From Deltaproteobacteria bacterium (GTDB lineage: Bacteria; Desulfobacterota; Deferrimicrobia; Deferrimicrobiales; Deferrimicrobiaceae): 5,412 nucleotides of DNA. The stretch is taken from positions 1 through 5,412 of the forward strand of contig JANXPS010000170.1 of assembly GCA_025357175.1 (NCBI GenBank), in the 5' to 3' direction. Below, piece after piece: positions 1 to 5,412 of the stretch. A program made the translations under genes and the position numbers. Under the pieces are notes generated by a model that worked only from the letters and a program-made list of their open reading frames with translations, was not told where the DNA came from and made no database searches. Positions within the stretch are counted from its first letter, which is position 1; each line of letters starts with the position of its first letter.

Positions 1-2846
1 TGTCGGTGCCCGACCCGGAAAGTCACGGGCAGAAGCCCGAGCGGATCCGCGTCGTCGACTGGGCGGATCCGAAGAACAACGACTTCCTGCTGGCGAGCCA
101 GTTCAGCGTAACCGGTCCGCTCTACACCTGTCGGCCCGATCTCGTCGGCTTCGTCAACGGCCTGCCCTGGGTCGTCATCGAGCTGAAAAAACCGGGCGTC
201 CCGGCGCGCACGGGCTTCGACGAGAACCTCACCCACTACAAGAAACAGATCCCCGCCCTCTTCCGGTACAACGCGCTGCTGATCGCCTCCAACGGCACCG
301 AGAGCCGGGTCGGATCGCTGACCGCCGGCTGGGACCGCTACTTCGAGTGGAAGCGGATCGAGCGGGAGGACGAGCCGCGGCGCGTGTCGCTGGAAGTGAT
401 GCTGCGCGGAACTTGCGACCCGGTGCGGCTGTTCGACCTGGTCGAGAACTTCACGCTGTTCTCCGAGCACAAGTCGGGGCTGGTGAAGATCCTCGGGCAG
501 AACCACCAGCTGCTCGGCGTCAACAACGCGATCGCCTCGATGCTCGAAGCAAGGGAAGCGGGGCACGGCCGCGCGGGCGTCTTCTGGCAGACGCAGGGCA
601 GCGGCAAGAGCTTCTCGATGGTCTTCTTCTCGCAGAAAGTGCTTCGGAAGATCGCGGGGAACTGGACGTTCGTCGTCGTGACCGACCGCGTCGAGCTCGA
701 CGACCAGATTGCGAAGACGTTCAAGGCCGCGGGTGCCGTAAGCGATTCCGAGAGCAACGAATGCCACGCCGGGAGCGGCGCCCACCTGCGGGATCTCCTG
801 CGCGGCAACCACCGCTACGTCTTCACGCTGATCCACAAGTTCCAAAGCCCCGAGATTCTGTGCGACCGGCCCGACGTCGTCGTGCTGACCGACGAGGCGC
901 ACCGCAGCCAGTACGACACGCTGGCGCTTAACATGCGGGCGGCTCTGCCGAAAGCCCTCTTCCTCGCCTTCACCGGCACGCCGCTCATCGCCGGGGAGGA
1001 GCGCACCCGTGAGGTCTTCGGCGACTACGTCTCGATCTACGACTTCCGGCAGTCGGTCGAGGACGGCGCAACGGTGCCGCTGTTCTACGAGAACCGCACG
1101 CCCGAGCTGAAGCTCGTCAATCCGGAGCTGAACGACGACCTCTATGACCTGATCGAGTCCGCGGAGCTGGACCCCGACCAGGAGGCGAAGCTGGAGAGGG
1201 AGCTGGGGCGCCAGTACCACCTCCTGACCCGCGACGACCGGCTGGAAGAGGTGGCGAAGGACATCGTCCGCCATTTCCTCGGGCGGGGTTTCCTCGGCAA
1301 GGCGATGGTCGTCTCCGTCGACAAGGCGACCGCGCTGCGGATGCACGACAAGGTGCGCGCGCATTGGGACGAGGAGGCCGTCCGGGTGCGCAAGGCGCTG
1401 GCCGCCTATGACCTGCCCGCCGACCGCAAAGCCGAGCTGGCGAAGCGGCTGGAGGTGCTGACGACGACCGACATGGCGCTGGTCGTCTCGCCGGGGCAGA
1501 ACGAGATCGAGGCGATGGAGAAGCTGGGGCTCGACATCGCGCCGCACCGCAAACGGATGAACGAGTCGCAGCCGCCGCTCGACGAGAAGTTCAAGGACAC
1601 GGCCGACCCGTTGCGGCTGGTGTTCGTCTGCGCGATGTGGCTGACCGGCTTCGACGCCCCGAGCTGCTCGACGGTCTACCTCGACAAGCCGATGCGAAAC
1701 CACACGCTGATGCAGACGATCGCCCGCGCGAACCGGGTCTTCCCCGAGAAGCGGTGCGGCACGATCGTCGACTACTCGAACGTGTTCGCCTCGCTGGAAA
1801 AGGCGCTCGCCATCTACGGCGCGGGGAAGGGGGGCAAGAACCCGGTCGAGGACAAGCAGGCGCTGGTCGAGGAATTGAGGCAGGCGGTGACGGCGGCAAC
1901 GGCGTTCTGCGCGGACAAAGGGGTGCGGCTCGCCGGGATCGAGCAGCTTCCCGCGGGCGGATTTGCACGGCTGTCGCGCGTGGGAGAGGCCGTCAACGCC
2001 CTGATCTCGCCCGACCCGCTGCGTCGGGAGTTCCTGGCGCACGAGCGGCTGGTGATCGCGCTGCACCGGGCGGTAAAACCCGACCCGGCGGCGCTCGAAA
2101 CCGCCGGGCGGGTGGCGTGCATCGGGGCGATCGCCGATGCGATCCGCGCCAAGCTGAATCCGGACCCCGTGGACATCTCCGAGATCATGGGCGGCATCAA
2201 CGCGCTGCTCGACGAGTCGATCACGGGCATGACGATCCGCGAAAAAGGTCCGCCCGCGCTCGACCTCTCGAAGATCGATTTCGAGGCGCTGGCGGGGCGG
2301 TTCAAGGAGTCGAAAAAGAAGAACACCGACCTGGAAGTGCTCAAGGCCGCCATCCGGGCGCGACTGGAAAAACTCATCGCGCGGAACCGGATGCGCGCCG
2401 ATTTCGCCGAGCGGTTCGAGTCGCTGATCGACGAATACAACGCCGGCAGCCGGAGCATCGAGGAGCTGTTCGAGGAGCTGCTGAAGCTGAGCCGAGCCTT
2501 GAGCGAGGAACAGGAGCGGCACGTCCGAGAGAATCTGTCCGAGGAGGAGCTGGTCGTCTTCGACATCCTCACGCGCCCCGCGCCGGAACTGAGTACCGAA
2601 GAACGGGCCGAGGTGAAAAAGGTCGCGCGCGAGCTGCTGGCGAAACTCAAGGAACTGCTGGTGCTGAACTGGCGGCAGAAGGCCGCCGCCCGGGCGGCGC
2701 TCAAACTGGCGATCAAGGACACGCTCGACACGGGCCTGCCGCGCGCCTATTCGCCGGAAATGTACCGCGCGAAATGCTCGGCGCTCTTCGAACACGTCTA
2801 CGAGAGCTACCCGGAACGGAACGCGGGAATCTACGCGGGCCCATGA
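1..2846 (+). CDS. hsdR: Type I restriction enzyme R subunit (HsdR), 5'-truncated by the window edge
   Basis: HsdR is the DNA-translocating and cleaving subunit of a type I restriction-modification complex; it works with HsdM and HsdS on unmethylated foreign DNA. Residue numbers here count from the GTG at position 6. The N-terminal PD-(D/E)xK nuclease is visible as PD45 followed by E59-L60-K61, in the typical setting 'RPDLVGFVNGLPWVVIELKKP'-like. The SF2 helicase motor follows: Walker A TQGSGKS (196-202), motif Ia around TDRVELDDQ (226-234), DEAH (296-299), FTGTP (322-326), MWLTGFDAP (544-552) and QTIARANR (570-577). The charged helical C-terminal region (about 750-946) resembles the HsdR C-terminal domain (DUF3387 type). 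The frame is open to the left edge and family members are about 1000-1050 residues, so roughly 80-100 residues lie outside the window; the GTG at 6 is not the real start. hsdM and hsdS are expected upstream. No frameshift or lost catalytic residue is seen, so it looks functional. Confidence 0.95.
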   Translation, partial: SVPDPESHGQKPERIRVVDWADPKNNDFLLASQFSVTGPLYTCRPDLVGFVNGLPWVVIELKKPGVPARTGFDENLTHYKKQIPALFRYNALLIASNGTESRVGSLTAGWDRYFEWKRIEREDEPRRVSLEVMLRGTCDPVRLFDLVENFTLFSEHKSGLVKILGQNHQLLGVNNAIASMLEAREAGHGRAGVFWQTQGSGKSFSMVFFSQKVLRKIAGNWTFVVVTDRVELDDQIAKTFKAAGAVSDSESNECHAGSGAHLRDLLRGNHRYVFTLIHKFQSPEILCDRPDVVVLTDEAHRSQYDTLALNMRAALPKALFLAFTGTPLIAGEERTREVFGDYVSIYDFRQSVEDGATVPLFYENRTPELKLVNPELNDDLYDLIESAELDPDQEAKLERELGRQYHLLTRDDRLEEVAKDIVRHFLGRGFLGKAMVVSVDKATALRMHDKVRAHWDEEAVRVRKALAAYDLPADRKAELAKRLEVLTTTDMALVVSPGQNEIEAMEKLGLDIAPHRKRMNESQPPLDEKFKDTADPLRLVFVCAMWLTGFDAPSCSTVYLDKPMRNHTLMQTIARANRVFPEKRCGTIVDYSNVFASLEKALAIYGAGKGGKNPVEDKQALVEELRQAVTAATAFCADKGVRLAGIEQLPAGGFARLSRVGEAVNALISPDPLRREFLAHERLVIALHRAVKPDPAALETAGRVACIGAIADAIRAKLNPDPVDISEIMGGINALLDESITGMTIREKGPPALDLSKIDFEALAGRFKESKKKNTDLEVLKAAIRARLEKLIARNRMRADFAERFESLIDEYNAGSRSIEELFEELLKLSRALSEEQERHVRENLSEEELVVFDILTRPAPELSTEERAEVKKVARELLAKLKELLVLNWRQKAAARAALKLAIKDTLDTGLPRAYSPEMYRAKCSALFEHVYESYPERNAGIYAGP

Positions 2847-2860
2847 GATTCCGCGAGTTG

Positions 2861-2989
2861 GCGGATGCCGGCGCACCCGTAGCGGAGTGAAGGGGGGTCT
2901 GAGCGGAGCGCCGCTGAGGCGTGTTGTGATGGCCCCTGCGAAAGCGAATGGCCCCCCTTCACGGAGCTTAGGGTTCCCCCGGCATCCGC
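2861..2989. repeat. Large imperfect palindrome (REP/MITE-like element or bidirectional terminator)
   Basis: An element of about 129 bp fills the gap between two convergent genes. Its outer arms are a perfect 11-bp inverted repeat, GCGGATGCCGG (2861-2871) with CCGGCATCCGC (2979-2989). A second perfect 11-bp pair lies inside it, GTGAAGGGGGG (2887-2897) with CCCCCCTTCAC (2952-2962). The 15-16 bases between these pairs match only in part (ACCC, TA and GC align). The centre holds a small stem, AGCGG (2902-2906) with CCGCT (2911-2915), a direct repeat AGCGGAG (2881-2887 and 2902-2908) and a direct repeat ATGGCCCC (2929-2936 and 2948-2955). The pairing is seen directly. No U-tract follows either arm, so this is not a classic intrinsic terminator, although so strong a hairpin could slow or stop polymerase from both sides. 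Dispersal elsewhere in the genome is inferred, not shown. Confidence 0.7.
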
Positions 2990-2990
2990 A

Positions 2991-3953
2991 TTACGTCGCG
3001 CGCTTCCAGATTCGGCCCAGGAGCGCGGTTAGGGCGAAGGCGAGGACGGTCCGGATTCCCAGGATCGCCGTCATGTTGCCGCCGATCGCGCCGAACACCA
3101 GCGTGTCCTCGACCACGGCGTGGCAAGTGGCGAGGAAGAGCCCCATCAGGAACAGGTCACGGCGCGGAAGGCCCTTCTCCTGCGCCACCCGGATGATGAT
3201 CCCCGCCCCGTAGGCGATGCCCAGGAAGATGCCCGTGAAGAGCGGGACCGCGGCGTCGGCCGTCAGCCCCATCCCGCGCATGGCCGGGTCGACGGCGCGC
3301 CCCGCCCTCCGGAAGACGGGCAGGAAGCGCAGGAGTTCGAACGCGGCGACGAGCGGGACGATGATCAGCACCAGCTTGCCCGACAACTTCAAGCCGCCGA
3401 TCAGGCTGTTCCCCAACGCCTCCGGGAAACGGGCGGCGATGCGGGAAACGGGCGCCCCCGCCGCGTGCAGCACGGAGCCGGACGCCGCAGGCACCTTCGT
3501 CCCGATCCACCCGAGCAGCCTCGCACCGTTCAGGCCGATCCCCGCGACGACGGCCAGGACGACCCTGCAAAGCGTGAGCGCGGTCCCGCGGGTGCCGGTG
3601 GTGCTCAGCACCCCTCCCTCCAGCAGCAGGTTGTGGGCGATCCCCATCATCAGTCCGCACTGGGTGACCTGGAACGGATCGAGGGCGAGCGGCACGATGA
3701 TCGCCAGCCCCGCGTAGATGTTGAGCAGCCCGGCGGCGACGAAGGCGAACGCCGCGGAACCCGGCAGCCCGAACAGCGCCATCGCGGGAGAAAAGAGGCG
3801 CCCGATCGCCTCGACGGCCGGCGTCGTGGTTTTCAGGAGGTCGACCGCCACGTAGAGCGGGAAGGTGATCTTCACGATCTTGAGCGCAGTCCTGAAGCCG
3901 CCGGACAGGCCGGTCAGCAGGCGCGCGCGGATCTCGGGGACGTCGGTGACCAT
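2991..3953 (-). CDS. Membrane protein with two tandem nucleoside-recognition (Gate) domains
   Basis: This 320-residue protein is very hydrophobic, with about eight likely membrane segments (roughly 26-42, 55-90, 95-112, 126-148, 191-211, 232-258, 266-290 and 296-313). It looks like the Gate / nucleoside-recognition family, which includes spore maturation proteins SpmA/SpmB and parts of nucleoside transporters. The two halves are visibly duplicated: the segment from PAM57 through GLP, AA and H107-N-L-L-L-E112 aligns with the segment from PAM225 through GLT, AA and H278-A-V-V-E282-D. The H and E/D residues inside the membrane suggest a polar site for a substrate or ion. The substrate is unknown, and the family name does not prove nucleoside transport. 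The ATG at 3953 is the earliest possible start, because an in-frame TGA lies at 3962-3960; no good Shine-Dalgarno sequence precedes it. The gene is divergent from yajQ and convergent with hsdR. Its stop lies one base beyond the palindrome. Confidence 0.85.
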   Translation of the reverse strand: MVTDVPEIRARLLTGLSGGFRTALKIVKITFPLYVAVDLLKTTTPAVEAIGRLFSPAMALFGLPGSAAFAFVAAGLLNIYAGLAIIVPLALDPFQVTQCGLMMGIAHNLLLEGGVLSTTGTRGTALTLCRVVLAVVAGIGLNGARLLGWIGTKVPAASGSVLHAAGAPVSRIAARFPEALGNSLIGGLKLSGKLVLIIVPLVAAFELLRFLPVFRRAGRAVDPAMRGMGLTADAAVPLFTGIFLGIAYGAGIIIRVAQEKGLPRRDLFLMGLFLATCHAVVEDTLVFGAIGGNMTAILGIRTVLAFALTALLGRIWKRAT

Positions 3954-4031
3954 GGGCTGTCAGGGTATCACGCGGGGCGAACCGGGTGCCGGTAATGGTA
4001 TAGTTTTCCCATACCTACCCGGAGGGGCACC
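3954..4031. promoter_or_regulatory. Divergent intergenic region with likely yajQ promoter and RBS
   Basis: This 78-bp spacer separates the divergent Gate-protein gene and yajQ. On the plus strand an extended -10 box, TGGTATAGT (3996-4004), fits the TGnTATAAT pattern; I see no convincing -35 box, as expected for extended -10 promoters. The Shine-Dalgarno sequence GGAGG (4021-4025) sits 6 bases before the yajQ ATG. An inverted repeat GGTAT (3997-4001) with ATACC (4011-4015) overlaps the -10 box and could be an operator half-site pair or chance. The same bases read TATACC on the minus strand and might serve the opposite gene, but that is weaker. The RBS is clear; the promoter is inferred from sequence only. 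Confidence 0.45.
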
Positions 4032-4517
4032 ATGCCATCTTTCGACATCGTTTCGACCGTCGACATGCAGGAAGTCGACAACGCGGTCAACCAGGCCATC
4101 AAGGAAATCGGGCAGCGTTACGATTTCAAGGGATCGAAGAGCGAGGTCACGCTCGAGAAGGAGGGCATCAAGGTGCTTTCCGACGACGACTACAAGCTGA
4201 AGGCGGTCATCGACGTCCTTCAGTCGAAGCTGATGAAGCGCGGCATCTCGATCAAGGCGCTGGAATACGGCAAGATCGAGGGCGCCAGCGGCGGCTGCGT
4301 GCGGCAGATGATCAAGATCCAGCAGGGGGTCTCCAAAGAAAAGGGCAAGGAGATCAACGTCTTCATCAAGGAGAGCAAGCTCAAGGTCCAGTCGCAGATC
4401 CAGGACGAGCAGGTGCGCGTGACGGGCAAGAACCGGGACGACCTGCAGGAAATCATCGCGCTGCTCAAGGGGAAGGATTTCGGCATCGACATCCAGTACC
4501 TGAATTTCCGGGAATAG
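4032..4517 (+). CDS. yajQ: YajQ family nucleotide-binding protein (UPF0234)
   Basis: This complete 161-residue protein matches the usual YajQ length of about 160-163 residues. Family hallmarks are visible: the N terminus MPSFDIVS, RYDFKGS (30-35 region), DDYKLKAVIDVLQSKL (52-67), the VRQMIKIQQG segment (90-99), QVRVTGKNRDDLQEII (127-142) and the FGIDIQYLNFR end (150-160). YajQ is a small cytosolic protein built of two ferredoxin-like domains. Work on homologues reports binding of nucleotides or RNA, and in Xanthomonas and Pseudomonas binding of cyclic di-GMP with effects on transcription and virulence; whether that holds here is unknown. The ATG start is set by GGAGG six bases upstream and by the conserved N terminus. 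A likely extended -10 promoter lies just ahead. A 41-codon small gene follows 9 bases after its stop, in the same frame, and is probably co-transcribed. The HD-GYP gene converges on it. Confidence 0.97.
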   Translation: MPSFDIVSTVDMQEVDNAVNQAIKEIGQRYDFKGSKSEVTLEKEGIKVLSDDDYKLKAVIDVLQSKLMKRGISIKALEYGKIEGASGGCVRQMIKIQQGVSKEKGKEINVFIKESKLKVQSQIQDEQVRVTGKNRDDLQEIIALLKGKDFGIDIQYLNFRE

Positions 4518-4526
4518 GGGCCGCGC

Positions 4527-4652
4527 TTGCGGATCGAAAAAGCCGTCGCCGTTTCGCTGGCGATCCACCTGCTGCTGACCTGCTGCAACGCGATCCACCT
4601 GCGCATCTCGGTCGTCGGCACCGACATCCGCGTCGATATCGAGATGCTATAG
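4527..4652 (+). CDS. Small hydrophobic protein of 41 residues, unrecognised
   Basis: I do not recognise this protein. A TTG start at 4527 is preceded by AGGGG (4516-4520) at a 6-base spacing, a good Shine-Dalgarno arrangement that overlaps the yajQ stop. The reading frame ends with TAG at 4650-4652. Third codon positions are G or C in 36 of 41 codons, while second positions are rich in T and A, which is the pattern of real coding sequence in this genome. The product starts basic (MRIEK), has a hydrophobic stretch at about residues 6-25 with two adjacent cysteines (19-20), then a polar beta-like tail ending in DIRVDIEML. It may be a single-pass membrane or exported small protein. The cysteine context LLTC is a poor lipobox. 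It lies 9 bases after yajQ and is probably translated from the same mRNA; its end overlaps the HD-GYP gene end by six bases. Alternatives are a gene remnant or chance. Confidence 0.55.
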   Translation: MRIEKAVAVSLAIHLLLTCCNAIHLRISVVGTDIRVDIEML

Positions 4653-5412
4653 CCCCGGTTCGCCGGGCGGCAGCCCAACCACTTCCATGAATGCGTCGAA
4701 CAGCACCGGCTCGAACTCGGTGCCGCGCCCCTGCCGCATGATCGAGAGCGTCCGCTCGATCTCGACGCTTTTCTGATAAGGACGATAGCTGCGCAACGCA
4801 TCGTAGACATCGGCAAGCTGGGTCATCAGCGACGCGACGTGCGCGGACGCCACGGACCGCGTCTTCGGGTATCCGGACCGGTCGTGCTTGACGTGGTGCT
4901 CGAATGCCACGATCATCGGCAGGTCGCTGCCGCAATCGAGCTTTCTCAGGATCCGGGCGCCCGCCACCGGGTGCGTCTTGATGTGCTCGAACTCCGCGTT
5001 GTCCAGCTTTCCGGGCTTGTTGAGGATTCCCGTCTTGACCATCTCCTTGCCGATGTCGTGCAGCAGCGCGGCGAGCCCGATCTCGCGAATGCGGTTCTCG
5101 GGCAGCCCGACGCGCGCCGCCAGCGCCACCACCAGCACGCAGACGTTGAGCGAGTGGGTCACCGTATAGTCGTCGTGCGACTGCAGCCGCATCAGCCGGT
5201 CGATCAGCAGCCCCTCCTCGCGAAGCCCCGACATGATCGACGACACGATGTCGCGGCCCTCGTCGACGCGCCCCCTCGAACTTCCGGCGGTGAGCGCCAG
5301 CAGGACGTCCTTGAGCACATCGGTCGCCCCTGCGAGGATGTCGGACTGCGGTGCCGGCGCCGCAAGACCCGTCGCATGTCCCCGAGCGCCCGAGACGTTC
5401 TCGATCTTCCCG
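4647..5412 (-). CDS. HD-GYP domain phosphohydrolase (probable c-di-GMP phosphodiesterase), 5'-truncated
   Basis: HD-GYP proteins hydrolyse cyclic di-GMP (some act on cGAMP) with a two- or three-metal centre. Counting from the GTG at 5318, the metal and substrate motifs are H55 (YTVTHSLNV), H87-D88 with K91 (LLHDIGK), H116 (KTHPVAGARIL), H141-H142 and GYP149-151, then D170 in ADVYDALRSYRPY. All expected metal ligands seem present. The GYP loop reads HHVKHDRSGYP instead of the common HHExxxGxGYP, so two usual positions differ (V for E, R for G). The frame stays open for 31 more codons to the right window edge, and homologues carry an N-terminal DUF3391-like or other sensory region, so the true start lies outside; the GTG at 5318 is not the start. 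The C terminus is complete. It converges tail to tail with yajQ and the 41-codon gene, which hints at, but does not prove, a shared c-di-GMP theme. Confidence 0.93.
   Translation of the reverse strand, partial: GKIENVSGARGHATGLAAPAPQSDILAGATDVLKDVLLALTAGSSRGRVDEGRDIVSSIMSGLREEGLLIDRLMRLQSHDDYTVTHSLNVCVLVVALAARVGLPENRIREIGLAALLHDIGKEMVKTGILNKPGKLDNAEFEHIKTHPVAGARILRKLDCGSDLPMIVAFEHHVKHDRSGYPKTRSVASAHVASLMTQLADVYDALRSYRPYQKSVEIERTLSIMRQGRGTEFEPVLFDAFMEVVGLPPGEPGL

Noticed and set aside
6..8. GTG as the start codon of hsdR
   Set aside because: The frame is open to the left edge, there is no room for a ribosome site, and the family has about 80-100 more residues before the point seen here.
1814..2731. 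305-codon open frame antisense to hsdR
   Set aside because: Serine-rich, low-complexity translation typical of the reverse strand of a GC-rich gene; no domain signs.
1637..2890. Long open frame of 417 codons on the plus strand inside hsdR
   Set aside because: Rich in Arg, Gly and Ala with no recognisable motif; it is an out-of-frame shadow of a well-supported gene in GC-rich DNA.
2887..2962. Classic rho-independent terminator
   Set aside because: The GC-rich stem is present, but the loop is over 50 bases and no T-run follows on either strand.
2887..3213. 108-codon plus-strand frame starting inside the palindrome
   Set aside because: Most of it is antisense to the Gate-protein gene, there is no good start signal, and the composition is basic and low in complexity.
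3120..3995. Long open frame antisense to the Gate-domain gene
   Set aside because: The translation is mostly Arg, Gln, Asp and Gly with no motif, while the minus-strand frame gives a clear membrane protein with a domain duplication.
4572..4586. Lipobox in the 41-residue protein
   Set aside because: The residues before the cysteines (LLT and LTC) do not fit the usual small-residue rule at -1, so lipoprotein status is not supported.
4515..4652. UAG read-through or pyrrolysine extension of YajQ into the in-frame downstream codons
   Set aside because: YajQ already has its normal length and conserved C terminus at the TAG, and the downstream frame has its own Shine-Dalgarno sequence and TTG start, so a separate small gene is simpler.
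5316..5318. GTG as the start codon of the HD-GYP gene
   Set aside because: The frame continues open for 31 codons to the right edge with no stop, and homologues have more N-terminal sequence.

Overview
This is a GC-rich bacterial fragment (roughly two-thirds G+C by eye) with strongly G/C-biased third codon positions. The protein families are widespread in bacteria. The YajQ sequence, the duplicated Gate-domain membrane protein and the HD-GYP protein together feel most like a deltaproteobacterial (Desulfobacterota-type) genome or a related metagenomic lineage. That placement is an impression, not a computed result.

Layout, left to right. (1) Positions 1-2846, plus strand: the motor/nuclease subunit of a type I restriction-modification system (HsdR). 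It runs in from outside the window, lacks roughly its first 80-100 residues here, and keeps every nuclease and helicase motif I looked for. (2) Positions 2847-2990: a short gap between two convergent genes, almost filled by an imperfect palindrome of about 129 bp with perfect 11-bp outer and inner arms. It is either a REP/MITE-like repeat or a bidirectional terminator. (3) Positions 2991-3953, minus strand: a polytopic membrane protein with two tandem nucleoside-recognition (Gate) domains. (4) Positions 3954-4031: a 78-bp divergent promoter region with an extended -10 box and a strong Shine-Dalgarno sequence for the next gene. (5) Positions 4032-4517, plus strand: a complete YajQ (UPF0234) protein. 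(6) Positions 4527-4652, plus strand: a previously easy-to-miss 41-codon small gene with its own Shine-Dalgarno sequence and a hydrophobic N-terminal half. It fills the whole space between yajQ and the next gene. (7) Positions 4647-5412, minus strand: an HD-GYP-type phosphohydrolase, complete at its C terminus and cut at its N terminus by the window edge.

Functionally the window is a junction. A restriction system ends on the left, then come apparently chromosomal housekeeping or signalling genes. The one suggestive link is the convergent pair yajQ and HD-GYP: some YajQ proteins bind cyclic di-GMP and HD-GYP proteins degrade it. I found no complete new defence system. The observations most worth following are the small ORF packed stop-to-stop against the HD-GYP gene and the large palindrome behind hsdR.
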